Shown in pieces: positions 9,103 through 20,836 of a DNA stretch of 53,316 nt (position 1 is the first letter of the stretch; every line of letters begins with the position of its first letter). The DNA is taken from contig NZ_JAMTDX010000001.1 in the NCBI RefSeq assembly GCF_023806625.1, positions 1-53,316 on the forward strand, given 5' to 3'. Made by a program: the position numbers and the translations under genes. The notes under the pieces were generated by a model. That model did no database searches. It was not told the DNA's origin and saw only the letters and a list, made by a program, of their open reading frames with translations. The DNA comes from Accumulibacter sp. Lineage in GTDB: Bacteria > Pseudomonadota > Gammaproteobacteria > Burkholderiales > Rhodocyclaceae.

Positions 9103-9765
9103 ATGCGTGTTCTGCTCGTCGAGGACGATCCGATGATCGGCAAGGCCGTTCAGCAGGGTCTGCGCCAGGACGGTTACGCGGTCGACTGGCTGAGCGATGG
9201 CGACGCGGCCGGGACGGCTCTGGCGACGACTCCCTACGACCTGCTGCTGCTCGACATCGGCCTGCCGGGAAGATCGGGGCTCGATCTGCTCGCCGGCCTG
9301 CGCCGGTCGTCGAGTCGCCTGCCGGTTCTGCTGATCACCGCCCGCGACGCGGTCGCCGACCGGATCAGGGGGCTCGACGGCGGGGCCGACGACTACGTCG
9401 TCAAACCCTTCGACCTCGACGAACTCTCCGCGCGCATCCGCGCCGTGCTCAGGCGCCACTCCGGGCGCGCCGGCGGCGAGATCGTCGTCGGCGACCTGTG
9501 CATGAACCCGGCCACCCACGAGCTGACGCAGGACGGCCGGCCCGTCGCGCTGTCGGCGCGCGAGTTCGCCCTGTTGCGCGTGCTGCTCGAGAATCCCGGG
9601 AAGCCGCTCTCCCGTGCCAGGCTCGAGGAGAGTCTCTATGGGTGGGGAGAGGAGATCGAGAGCAACGCCGTCGAGGTGCATATCCATTCGCTGCGCCGCA
9701 AGCTGGGCGCCGAACGAATCCGCAACATCCGCGGCGTCGGTTATCTCGTCCCGGGCAGTCGATGA
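9103..9765 (+). CDS. OmpR-family response regulator (QseB/PmrA type)
   Basis: 220 residues. The receiver domain (1-115) has the acidic pocket EDD at residues 7-9, the phospho-acceptor Asp51 (LLLLDIGLPG), the TARD threonine and the KPFD lysine. The C-terminal winged helix (about 125-218) contains LSAREFALLRVLLENPG and the recognition segment VEVHIHSLRRKLG, ending with RGVGYLVPGSR. Length and motifs match QseB/PmrA. The gene overlaps the downstream kinase by ATGA, so the pair is co-translated. A perfect PmrA-type tandem repeat lies just after the kinase gene, in front of a DegQ-like protease, suggesting a direct target. The inducing signal is unknown. Confidence 0.94.
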   Translation: MRVLLVEDDPMIGKAVQQGLRQDGYAVDWLSDGDAAGTALATTPYDLLLLDIGLPGRSGLDLLAGLRRSSSRLPVLLITARDAVADRIRGLDGGADDYVVKPFDLDELSARIRAVLRRHSGRAGGEIVVGDLCMNPATHELTQDGRPVALSAREFALLRVLLENPGKPLSRARLEESLYGWGEEIESNAVEVHIHSLRRKLGAERIRNIRGVGYLVPGSR

Positions 9766-11078
9766 GATCGATCCGCCACCAGCTGCTGTTCGCCCTCCTC
9801 ACGGCGATCACGCTGACCCTTCTGCTCGGCGGGCTGGTCACTTATCGTACGGCGCGCGACGAAGCCAACGAGATGTCCGACTATCACTTGCGGCAGCTCG
9901 CGCTGTCGCTGCGCGACCAGGCGATGAGCCAAATGCCGCGCAGGGAGTTCGGGATCGACGAGGACGTGCAGCATTTCTCGGTACAGATCTGGAGTCCCGA
10001 TGGAACGCGGATCTACTTCTCTCATCCGCGTCAGGAACTGCCGCGCCAGGCCCCGATCGGTTTCGCGACGATCGACACCGGGCGCGGAAAATGGCGCGTC
10101 TTCGGGCTGCAGCAGGGGGGGCAGCTGATCCAGGTCGCGCAGCCGATGCAGCTTCGCGACCAGCTGGCGTTGGCCGCAGCCTGGCGGACCGTCGCGCCGT
10201 TCCTGATGATGTTGCCGGTACTCGGGGTGATGATCTGGATCATCGTCGGCCGTGGGTTGCGGCCACTCGCGTCGGTCACGCGGGCGGTCACCGCGCGCAG
10301 CGCGCTGGCGCTCGATCCTCTGCCGGAGACCGGAACTCCGCACGAGGTCAGGCCGCTGGTCCGCGCGCTCAACGACCTGCTTGCCCGGCTGCAGCGAGCG
10401 CTCGACGCGCAGCGGGAGTTCATCGCCGACGCGGCGCACGAGCTGCGCACGCCGCTCGCCGCGCTGACGCTGCAGGTGCAACTGGCCGAGCGTGCCGGCG
10501 ACGAGGCGTCGCGGGCCGAGGGTTTCAGCGAACTGCGCGGTGGACTCGAACGCGTCACGCACTCGGTCGAGCAGCTCCTGACGCTGGCTCGCCAGGAGCC
10601 CGGCGGAGCCGATCTGCCGTTCGCTCCGGTCGACCTCGCCGAACTTGCCGGCGAGGTGATCAGCGAGTACCAGCAGCTGGCCGAGTCGCGCAGGATCGAC
10701 CTCGGTGCGATTCCCGGCGCTGGGCAGACCGTCGTAGACGGTGATCGGGAAGCGCTGCGCGTCCTGCTCGGCAATCTGATCGGCAACGCCGTGCGCTACA
10801 CGCCTCGCGGAGGACGCGTCGACGTCGCAACGGGCTCAGCGGCCGGCGGCCCGTTCGTCGAGGTCTGCGACTCGGGACCCGGGATTCCGGCCGAGGAACG
10901 CGAGCGCGTCTTCGACCGCTTCTATCGCCGTGCGCATGGGGAGACGACGGGCAGCGGTCTCGGCCTGGCAATCGTCAGGACGGTCGCCCGGCGTCATCGG
11001 GCAGAGGTCGTCCTCGGCGATTCGCCGCTCGGCGGGTTGCGGGTGCGAGTCGACTTCGCCGCCGGGCCCGGGTCTTAA
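9762..11078 (+). CDS. Sensor histidine kinase (QseC/PmrB type)
   Basis: 438 residues from the ATG that overlaps the regulator stop codon (ATGA). A longer open frame upstream is out of context. TM1 spans residues 8-28 and TM2 about 145-170, enclosing a periplasmic sensor of about 115 residues. A HAMP-like linker follows. The H-box is DAAHELRTPLAAL (His near residue 226), the N-box NLIGNAVRYTPRGG, and the G boxes DSGPGIP and GSGLGLAIV. It should autophosphorylate and pass phosphate to Asp51 of the preceding regulator. The stop codon lies inside the first repeat of the PmrA-type box that precedes the protease gene. Confidence 0.94.
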   Translation: MRSIRHQLLFALLTAITLTLLLGGLVTYRTARDEANEMSDYHLRQLALSLRDQAMSQMPRREFGIDEDVQHFSVQIWSPDGTRIYFSHPRQELPRQAPIGFATIDTGRGKWRVFGLQQGGQLIQVAQPMQLRDQLALAAAWRTVAPFLMMLPVLGVMIWIIVGRGLRPLASVTRAVTARSALALDPLPETGTPHEVRPLVRALNDLLARLQRALDAQREFIADAAHELRTPLAALTLQVQLAERAGDEASRAEGFSELRGGLERVTHSVEQLLTLARQEPGGADLPFAPVDLAELAGEVISEYQQLAESRRIDLGAIPGAGQTVVDGDREALRVLLGNLIGNAVRYTPRGGRVDVATGSAAGGPFVEVCDSGPGIPAEERERVFDRFYRRAHGETTGSGLGLAIVRTVARRHRAEVVLGDSPLGGLRVRVDFAAGPGS

Positions 11079-11107
11079 GCATTTCTTAAGTCGACGTCCC
11101 CTATCCT
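11074..11107 (+). promoter_or_regulatory. PmrA/QseB-type tandem box and putative -10 element
   Basis: Two identical hexamers CTTAAG lie at 11074-11079 and 11085-11090, separated by five bases, giving an 11-base period (one helical turn). This equals the PmrA/QseB-type consensus YTTAAK-N5-YTTAAK. Eleven bases further on is TATCCT (11102-11107), a plausible -10, so the box takes the place of the -35 element as in class II activation. It sits between the kinase gene and the DegQ-like gene. Functional use is inferred, not shown. Confidence 0.7.
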
Positions 11108-11160
11108 TGGCGAATGGCCGGTGGGGTGCTTCCCGCTGGCGAATCGAACAGGAGATACCC

Positions 11161-12609
11161 ATGCCAGGAACCACCCTCAAACGCAGTCTGCTTGCCGTTG
11201 CCCTGTTCACCGCCCTCGGTGCCGGCTACGCCAAGTACGGCGGCCAGCTTCCTGGCCCCGGCGAGGCGATCGCCGCGCCGCCGGCCAGTGCCGTGGCAGC
11301 GCCGGCGGCAACGGTACGGACCGTGGCACTGCCCGACTTCGCGGCGATCGTCGAGCACGCCGGGCCAGCCGTGGTCAACATCAGCGTTAGCGGAACCCGC
11401 AAGACGGCCGCGCGGATCGACGCGCCTGACCCGATGTTCGAGCTGTTCCGCCGTTTCGGCGTGCCGATGCCCCAGGAACGCGGACCGGTGCACGGCCTGG
11501 GCTCGGGCTTCATCGTCAGTTCCGACGGACTGATCCTGACCAACGCCCACGTCGTCGCCGAGGCCGACGAGGTCACCGTCAAGCTGACCGACAAGCGCGA
11601 GTTCAAGGCCGGCGTCGTCGGCATCGACCAGCTGACCGACGTTGCCGTGCTGCGCATCGACGCCCGCAATCTGCCGACCGTACGCCTCGGCGATCCGGCG
11701 CAGTCGCGGGTCGGCGACTGGGTCGTGGCGATCGGCTCACCGTTCGGTTTCGAGAACACGGTCACCGCCGGGATCATTTCGGCGAAATCGCGTTCGCTGG
11801 CCAGCGACAGCTACGTGCCGTTCATCCAGACCGACGTGGCGATCAATCCGGGCAACTCGGGCGGCCCGCTGCTCAACCTGGCCGGCGAGGTGATCGCCAT
11901 CAATTCACAGATCTACAGCCGTAGCGGCGGTTACCAAGGGTTGGCCTTCGCCATCCCGATCGACGTCGTCATGAACATCCAGGAGCAACTGGTCAGGTAC
12001 GGCAAGGTCAGTCACGGTCGCCTCGGCGTGACGATCCAGGAGGTGTCACAGTCGCTCGCCGAGTCTTTCGGCCTGAAGAGCACGGCCGGGGCCTTGATCA
12101 GCTCGGTCGAACCGGGTAGCCCGGCGGCTGCGGCCGGCCTCGAAGCCGGAGACATCATCCTGCGCGTCAATGGTACGGCGATCGACCGCTCGAGCGAACT
12201 GCCGCCGCTGATTGCCGCGACCAGGCCGGGGACGAGGGTCGCGCTCGGCGTCTGGCGCAAGGGTGCGAGCCGGGAGATCGCCGTCGCGGTTGGCGAGATT
12301 CCGACGGCCAAGATCGCTTCGGGCCGGAGCAGCGAGGCGGACGGGTCTCGTCTCGGCCTTGCGCTGCGGCCGCTGACCCCGGACGAGAAGCGCCAGGCCG
12401 GCAACGCGGAAGGGCTCGTCGTCGAGAACGTCAGCGGGCCAGCGGCACGCGCGGGGATTCGTCCCGGCGACATCGTGTTGTCGCTCAACGGGCAGTCGGT
12501 TCGCGATGTGCCACAACTGCGCAGTCTGCTCGAGCGGGCCGGCAAGACCGTCGCGCTGCTCATCGAGCGCGACAACGCGAAACTCTTCGTGCCGGTCGAA
12601 CTCGGCTGA
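11161..12609 (+). CDS. degQ: Periplasmic serine protease DegQ/HtrA family (Do)
   Basis: 482 residues from the ATG after AGGAGA. An N-terminal signal peptide or anchor (residues 5-25) targets it to the periplasm. The trypsin-like domain holds the full catalytic triad: His130 (TNAHVV), Asp160 (LTDVAVL) and Ser233 (GNSGGP). Two PDZ domains follow (about 285-370 and 390-480), with the GAL/GLVV carboxylate-binding loops. The LA loop is short, as in DegQ. The family degrades or refolds misfolded envelope proteins. The preceding PmrA-type box and the adjacent two-component pair suggest envelope-stress control. degP or mucD are alternative names for the same family. Confidence 0.93.
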   Translation: MPGTTLKRSLLAVALFTALGAGYAKYGGQLPGPGEAIAAPPASAVAAPAATVRTVALPDFAAIVEHAGPAVVNISVSGTRKTAARIDAPDPMFELFRRFGVPMPQERGPVHGLGSGFIVSSDGLILTNAHVVAEADEVTVKLTDKREFKAGVVGIDQLTDVAVLRIDARNLPTVRLGDPAQSRVGDWVVAIGSPFGFENTVTAGIISAKSRSLASDSYVPFIQTDVAINPGNSGGPLLNLAGEVIAINSQIYSRSGGYQGLAFAIPIDVVMNIQEQLVRYGKVSHGRLGVTIQEVSQSLAESFGLKSTAGALISSVEPGSPAAAAGLEAGDIILRVNGTAIDRSSELPPLIAATRPGTRVALGVWRKGASREIAVAVGEIPTAKIASGRSSEADGSRLGLALRPLTPDEKRQAGNAEGLVVENVSGPAARAGIRPGDIVLSLNGQSVRDVPQLRSLLERAGKTVALLIERDNAKLFVPVELG

Positions 12610-12754
12610 TCATCGATCTGCTGCTCCGGTCGGCGAGCGGCTCGGCGTCGGCCGCTGGCCGGGCGCTGCCGCCGCCTGCACCTGGAGCACCGGCTGTGCG
12701 GACCACGGCCACGCAATCGGCGCGATCCTTGCCCGTACCAGTGGAGGGTTGCCG

Positions 12755-13270
12755 ATGATCGACGCACTCTTCGATCTTCTTGGCACGTTCTATCGGAACG
12801 GTGACCTCGTCCTCGCGGAATGCCTGGCGCGCAGCATTCTCGCGGCGATTCCCGACGACCCCGTCTCGTTGCAACTGCTCGGGCTGGTTTACTACCGGAC
12901 GCGTCGTCGGCGCCAGGCGGTCGAAGCCTTTGCCGCCGCCGACCTCGACGACCGGCTCTTCGGGCAGACCGTCGGTACCCCGGCGGGCGGCCTGCCGCAA
13001 GCCTCGTCGCAGTGTCTGGCGGCAGCCAGCACGCGCGGCTCGCCGCTGGCGGTCGCCTGGTACGACCTCGGACTGGTCCTCTTCCGTGAGCGCCGCTACA
13101 CGCAGGCGCTCGCTTCGCTCCGCGCGGCGCTGGCCGCAGAGCCAGAGTGGAGCCGGGCACGCCGGGCGATCGCGCGCATCGAGCGTTTTTCGCGCAAGAG
13201 CCGTTCGCAGCAGCCTGCCGAGCGTCGGACGGTTGCGCCACGGTCGGCTGCGAGTTCAGGTGAGGTCTGA
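12755..13270 (+). CDS. TPR-repeat protein of unknown function
   Basis: About 171 residues. The start is the ATG following GGAGGG; the longer open frame upstream overlaps degQ and lacks a ribosome site. Two helical-repeat segments are visible: FYRNGDLVLAECLARSILAAIPDDPVS (about 11-37) and AVAWYDLGLVLFRERRYTQALASL (about 95-120), both with TPR spacing. The tail is basic and Ser/Arg-rich. No signal peptide is seen, so it is probably cytosolic. It lies 145 bases after the protease gene and may be cotranscribed. It probably mediates protein-protein contacts; partner unknown. Confidence 0.65.
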   Translation: MIDALFDLLGTFYRNGDLVLAECLARSILAAIPDDPVSLQLLGLVYYRTRRRRQAVEAFAAADLDDRLFGQTVGTPAGGLPQASSQCLAAASTRGSPLAVAWYDLGLVLFRERRYTQALASLRAALAAEPEWSRARRAIARIERFSRKSRSQQPAERRTVAPRSAASSGEV

Positions 13271-13314
13271 ACGGGCGCGCTCCTCCCGGTTGCTTCGGTG
13301 GTCAGGCGCGTGTT

Positions 13315-14637
13315 TCAGGTACTGCCGCCAGCGTCCTCCTCGGCGCGCAGTCGGCTGCGCATCCGGTGGATGCCGAGGACCGACGCGCCAGCGATCAGCG
13401 GAATCGAGACCGCCGTGGTCAGTTCCGGTGATAGCCAGGGCAGGATCGTGCTCGCGCCCTTGGCAAGGTAGTGAACGAGCTGAGAGGCGTAGTAGGTGAT
13501 GGCCACGACCGACAGTCCTTCGACGGTCTCCTGGAGGCGGAGCTGGAGTCGGGCACGGCGGTTCATCTGCGCGAGCTGCTCCTGATTCTGGCGCTCGAGC
13601 TCGACCTCGACGCGGGTCCTGAGCAGCTGACCGGTTCGCGCGAGGCGGCCGGAAAGCTCTTCCTGGCGGGCAGCCATGGCGATGCAGGTCTGCATCGCGG
13701 GTAGCAGACGGCGCTGCATGATCTCGTGGAAGGTCGGGCAGCCGGTCACGCGCTGCTCACGCAACTCGCCGATACGTTGCATGACCAGAGCGTGGTAGGC
13801 GCGCGCGGCGCCGAAGCGAAAGGTCGTCCGGGCGATCGAGTGTTCGACCTTTGCCGCCAGCCGGGTCAGCTCGGCGAGCACCTCGCGTTCGTCCGTCGGC
13901 GATTGTGCCTGGCCGATGCGGTCGACGAGTTCGGCCAGCTGCTCCTCGGCATGCCCGAGCCAGCCGCCGATTTCCCGGGCCACGGGCAGTGCGAGCAGCG
14001 CGAGCAGCCGGTAAGTTTCGATGTCGAGCAGCCGCTGAACGGTGCGTGCGGCCTGTCGCGGCGTCAGCGAGTCGTCGATGATCAGGAAATCCGAGAACGT
14101 GTCGTCAACGGTGAAATCGGTGAACACCCAGGCGGCGCGGTCGGCCACCCGGGCGCCGACCATCTGCCGGCCGGTCGGCGAGAGACCGGCGGTCACCGAT
14201 TCGGGCGAGATCCGTTGGCTGGCCAGAAGCTTCACCCGCGTGGCGACGATCAGTTCGCCAGGCACGCCGGACAGCCAGGCGGGGAGCAGAGTCTGCGGCT
14301 TGTCCTGGCCGGTACAGGCGGCGACGTCGGCGGCGAGCGCGCGAAAGAGGGTGTAGCTCGAGAACTCGGTGTGCTTTTCCCAGCACAGGCGGCAGTCCGG
14401 GGACTCGACGATCAGGTGCGTTTCGGATTGCGCGATCACCTGCCCCGATCCGGCCTCGGCGAGTTTGCGCAACCTCTGCCGTTCGGCGGCGGCAGCACCG
14501 GCTTCCTGGATCAACGCAAAGTGGCTGACGACGACCGGGCTGCTCAGCGGCATCGCCGGCCGCGCGTGGAATTCCTCGTTCAGCCGATCGCGCAGCGGGT
14601 GCGTGCGAAGGTCCGGGAGCGGGGTTGCGCTGATCAC
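13315..14637 (-). CDS. DUF3422 family membrane protein
   Basis: 440 residues starting at GTG. The N terminus has the family signature HPLRDRLNEEFHARP. The middle is helical, including long heptad-like stretches around residues 305-370 that suggest a coiled coil. Two hydrophobic segments near the C terminus (about 372-392 and 398-418) look like a membrane hairpin. Function of the family is unknown. No good ribosome site precedes the GTG, and the GTG lies only 13 bases downstream of the fba terminator, so either read-through or a promoter inside the terminator region is needed, or a later internal start is used. Confidence 0.8.
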   Translation of the reverse strand: MISATPLPDLRTHPLRDRLNEEFHARPAMPLSSPVVVSHFALIQEAGAAAAERQRLRKLAEAGSGQVIAQSETHLIVESPDCRLCWEKHTEFSSYTLFRALAADVAACTGQDKPQTLLPAWLSGVPGELIVATRVKLLASQRISPESVTAGLSPTGRQMVGARVADRAAWVFTDFTVDDTFSDFLIIDDSLTPRQAARTVQRLLDIETYRLLALLALPVAREIGGWLGHAEEQLAELVDRIGQAQSPTDEREVLAELTRLAAKVEHSIARTTFRFGAARAYHALVMQRIGELREQRVTGCPTFHEIMQRRLLPAMQTCIAMAARQEELSGRLARTGQLLRTRVEVELERQNQEQLAQMNRRARLQLRLQETVEGLSVVAITYYASQLVHYLAKGASTILPWLSPELTTAVSIPLIAGASVLGIHRMRSRLRAEEDAGGST

Positions 14638-14649
14638 GGGGACTGGAGC

Positions 14650-14685
14650 AAAAAAGGCCGCGACAGCCTTGCTCGGTGTCGCGGC
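14650..14685 (-). terminator. Rho-independent terminator after fba
   Basis: On the minus strand a 9-bp stem (14677-14685 pairing with 14657-14665) closes an 11-base loop and runs into six U residues (14650-14655). This is a textbook intrinsic terminator 14 bases past the fba stop codon. Confidence 0.85.
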
Positions 14686-14698
14686 TCGATGATGCGGG

Positions 14699-15763
14699 TC
14701 AGCGGACGGTCTGTTTGAGCTCGCCGCTGCTGTAACGTGCGGCCATCTTGTCGAGCGGAATCACCTTGATCCTGCTCGCCTGGCCGGCCGCGCCGAAGGA
14801 CTCGTAGCGCGCCTTGCAGATCAACTTGGCGGCCTCGCGGGCTGGTTTGAGGTAATCCCGCGGATCGAACTTCGACGGATTCTCGGCGAAGTAACGGCGG
14901 ATCGCCCCGGTCATCGCCAGGCGAATGTCGGTGTCGATATTCACCTTGCGCACGCCGTGCTTGATGCCGGTGACGATTTCTTCGACTGGTACGCCATAGG
15001 TCTCCTTCATGTCACCGCCGAACTGGCGGATTTCTTCGAGCAGTTCCTGCGGAACCGACGACGAGCCGTGCATGACCAGGTGACAGTTGGGAATTCGCTG
15101 GTGGATTTCCTTGATTCGGTCGATCGCCAGGATGTCTCCGGTCGGCTTCTTGGTGAACTTGTAGGCGCCGTGCGAGGTGCCAATGGCGATCGCCAGCGCG
15201 TCGCACTGGGTCTTGCCGACGAAATCGGCGGCCTGCTCGACGTCGGTCAGCAACTGTTCGCGGGTCATCGTCCCTTCCGCACCATGTCCGTCTTCCTTGT
15301 CGCCGCGCATCGTCTCGAGCGAGCCGAGCACGCCCAGTTCGCCTTCGACCGAGACGCCGATCGCGTGTGCGAACTCGACGACCTTGCTGGTCACCTCGAC
15401 GTTGTATTCATAAGTGGCCACCGACTTGCCGTCGGCCATCAGCGAGCCGTCCATCATCACCGAAGAGAAGCCGGAACGGATCGCGGCCATGCACACCGCC
15501 GGCGACTGGCCGTGGTCCTGGTGCATGACGATCGGGATCTGCGGGTAGGCTTCGAGAGCGGCGAGAATCTGATGGCGCAGGAAGGGTTCGCCCGCATACT
15601 TGCGAGCACCCGCCGAGGCCTGCATGATCACCGGCGCGTCGACTTCGGCGGCGGCTTCCATGATCGCCCAGACCTGCTCCATGTTGTTGACGTTGAACGC
15701 AGGCAGACCGTAGCCGTTCTCGGCAGCGTGGTCCAGCAATTGACGCATCGATACGATTGGCAT
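14699..15763 (-). CDS. fba: Class II fructose-1,6-bisphosphate aldolase (Calvin-cycle subtype)
   Basis: 354 residues. It catalyses reversible condensation of dihydroxyacetone phosphate with glyceraldehyde 3-phosphate or erythrose 4-phosphate in glycolysis and the Calvin cycle. Metal-binding residues are visible in [14 protein letters not shown] and VMHGSS, with the phosphate-binding end [10 protein letters not shown]. Length and sequence match the ~345-355-residue class II type found in cbb loci of autotrophic proteobacteria. It is the last gene on the minus strand of the tkt-gap-pyk-fba group and is followed by a clear terminator. A 250-base gap separates it from pyk, so it may have its own promoter. 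Confidence 0.96.
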   Translation of the reverse strand: MPIVSMRQLLDHAAENGYGLPAFNVNNMEQVWAIMEAAAEVDAPVIMQASAGARKYAGEPFLRHQILAALEAYPQIPIVMHQDHGQSPAVCMAAIRSGFSSVMMDGSLMADGKSVATYEYNVEVTSKVVEFAHAIGVSVEGELGVLGSLETMRGDKEDGHGAEGTMTREQLLTDVEQAADFVGKTQCDALAIAIGTSHGAYKFTKKPTGDILAIDRIKEIHQRIPNCHLVMHGSSSVPQELLEEIRQFGGDMKETYGVPVEEIVTGIKHGVRKVNIDTDIRLAMTGAIRRYFAENPSKFDPRDYLKPAREAAKLICKARYESFGAAGQASRIKVIPLDKMAARYSSGELKQTVR

Positions 15764-16014
15764 GATTGTGATCTCCAGTAATGACCCGGTTGCCCGGGCA
15801 CAGAAACCGGCTGGTGCCGGCTCCGACGAAAAACCGCTACGCGGTCACGACCCGATGGCCGGCGCGTCTTGTTCCTTGCGCGGGAAGCAGCAACTCGCTT
15901 CTTCCTGCGTTGCAGCAGTTGCCGTGTTTGTGTCTCGAAGGGAACGGCATGCCCGTCGTCGATCGATCCGCTGTGCGACGCCCCAACCGCATCGCCGAGT
16001 CTGTTGTCTTTCCC

Positions 16015-17454
16015 TCAGACCTGATACGGCTGCTGGTCGCCGACGCGCACGATCTTCAGCGTATTCGTGCCCCCGCTGGTGCCCATCGGGTCGCCCGCGG
16101 TGAGGACGATGAAGTCCCCCTTCCTGACGATCCCGGCGTCGGTGAGCAACTGTTCGGCGTCCTTGAGCAGTTCGTCGCGGGTCGTCGGTCGCTGGCTCAT
16201 GAACAGCGGAAATACCGCGCGGTAGAGGCTCATCTTGGTCAGCGCGTCGGGCTGCGGGGTCAGCGCGTAGACCGGAACCCCGCAGCTCAGCCGGCTCATC
16301 CATAGCGCCGTGGCTCCGGACTCGGTGAGTGCGGCGATCGCCTTGACCTTCAGGTGATACGCCGTCCAGATCGCAGCCAGCGAGATCGTCTGGTCGATGC
16401 GTGTGAACACCTGATCGAGGAACTCGCGGTCGAGGGTCACTTCGGCCGACTCCTCGGCAGCCTGACAGATCCGCGCCATCGCCTCGACGGTCTCGACCGG
16501 ATATCGGCCGGAAGCGGTCTCTGCCGAGAGCATGACCGCGTCGGTGCCGTCGAGGACCGCGTTGGCGACGTCGGAAACCTCGGCGCGAGTCGGGGCAGGG
16601 GCGAGGATCATCGATTCCATCATCTGCGTCGCGGTGATCGCCAGCCTGTTCTTCTCGCGCGCCAGCCGGATCATGCGTTTCTGGAGCGCAGGGACCGCCG
16701 CGTCGCCGACCTCGACGGCGAGGTCGCCGCGGGCGACCATGATCCCGTCGGATGCGGCGATGATCTCTTCGAGTGCGGCCACGGCCTCGACCCGCTCGAT
16801 CTTGGCGATCGTGTGCGCCTGTCCGCCGGCAGCGTGGATCAGCTGCTTGGCCATGTACATGTCGGCCGCGCTCTTCGGGAACGAGACGGCGACGAAATCG
16901 ACACCCATGCCGGCGGCGGTGCGGATGTCCTCCATGTCCTTGGCGGTCAGAGCGGGGGCCGAGAGACCTCCCCCCTGACGGTTGATCCCCTTGTTGTCCG
17001 AGAGCTCGCCACCGTGCCGGACGATCGTGAAGATCTCCGATCCGACGACCCGCTCGACGTCGAGGACTATCCGGCCGTCGTCGAGCAGGAGCACGCTCCC
17101 CGCCGAAACGTCGCGGGTCAGAGCCTTGTAGTCGAGGCCGACGCGCTCACCGTTGCCGAGATCGCAGTTGGCGTCGAGGATGAAACGCTGGCCCTTCTCG
17201 AGCCAGATCCGCCCGTCGGCGAAGCGCCCGACGCGGATCTTCGGTCCCTGGAGGTCGGCGAGGATGCCGACCGGTCTGCCCACACGTGCAGCCACTTCGC
17301 GGACGAGCCGCCCGCGCGCGACGTGATCCTCGGGCTTGCCGTGTGAGAAATTGAGGCGCACGACATCGACGCCGGCGCGGATCATGCGCTCGAGCGTGTC
17401 CGCGTCGGATGAAGCCGGGCCGAGGGTGGCGACGATCTTGGTATCTCGTGACAT
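16015..17454 (-). CDS. pyk: Pyruvate kinase
   Basis: 479 residues, cytosolic. It converts phosphoenolpyruvate and ADP to pyruvate and ATP. Family landmarks: the N-terminal TKIVATLGPASS, VRLNFSHG, the catalytic lysine region AKIERVEAV, MVARGDLAVEVG and the ATQMMESMI signature, then the C-terminal allosteric domain. AGGAG is placed seven bases before the ATG. It sits between gap and fba; a phosphoglycerate kinase gene, common between gap and pyk in related bacteria, is absent here (only 100 bases separate them). Confidence 0.96.
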   Translation of the reverse strand: MSRDTKIVATLGPASSDADTLERMIRAGVDVVRLNFSHGKPEDHVARGRLVREVAARVGRPVGILADLQGPKIRVGRFADGRIWLEKGQRFILDANCDLGNGERVGLDYKALTRDVSAGSVLLLDDGRIVLDVERVVGSEIFTIVRHGGELSDNKGINRQGGGLSAPALTAKDMEDIRTAAGMGVDFVAVSFPKSAADMYMAKQLIHAAGGQAHTIAKIERVEAVAALEEIIAASDGIMVARGDLAVEVGDAAVPALQKRMIRLAREKNRLAITATQMMESMILAPAPTRAEVSDVANAVLDGTDAVMLSAETASGRYPVETVEAMARICQAAEESAEVTLDREFLDQVFTRIDQTISLAAIWTAYHLKVKAIAALTESGATALWMSRLSCGVPVYALTPQPDALTKMSLYRAVFPLFMSQRPTTRDELLKDAEQLLTDAGIVRKGDFIVLTAGDPMGTSGGTNTLKIVRVGDQQPYQV

Positions 17455-17513
17455 GGAGCTCCTATTGTTCTTGGATGGGGTTCACGGAATGCACGGTTGC
17501 CAAGCTTGGGCAG

Positions 17514-17544
17514 GACGAAAGGAAAGGGCGCCCGAAGGCGCCCC
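17514..17544 (-). terminator. Stem-loop terminator after gap
   Basis: On the minus strand a 7-bp GC stem (17537-17543 with 17526-17532) is capped by a UUCG tetraloop and followed by a T-rich stretch interrupted by two C residues. It lies 11 bases beyond the gap stop codon and would limit read-through into pyk. Confidence 0.7.
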
Positions 17545-17554
17545 TGTGCGATGT

Positions 17555-20573
<3,019 letters not shown>

Positions 20574-20836
20574 GATGGATCGCCGATCACCGAAACGAGA
20601 CGCTCACGCGTAGTTGGATTATCCGCCAAAACAGAATCATTTGCCACTCCTCCGGCCAGCAGCTCGGGGCGGGCCGCGGCGCTCACCCTGAACGGCTCCC
20701 GATTACCCGCCGTGAAGCATAGCAGGCTCCTTTGGAAAACAAAAGCTAAATAAGACGAGCAGAAAGTTTAACTTTTAATAATGATTGGCAGGGCCTACAC
20801 TGCAACGCATTCACACCCGAACCGCTGGAGGAAAGC
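20574..20836. promoter_or_regulatory. Divergent tkt / cbbL promoter region
   Basis: The segment 20725-20790 is strongly AT-rich against the GC-rich background and contains TTTAACTTTTAATAATGA around 20767-20784. TACACT near 20796 is a plausible -10 for cbbL. LysR-type CbbR commonly binds such AT-rich T-N11-A sites in front of cbb genes, but no cbbR gene is in this window and the exact operator cannot be fixed by eye. Confidence 0.5.

Noticed and set aside
8593-9687. A 364-codon minus frame over the response regulator
   Set aside because: Antisense shadow; the opposite strand encodes a full response regulator with all motifs.
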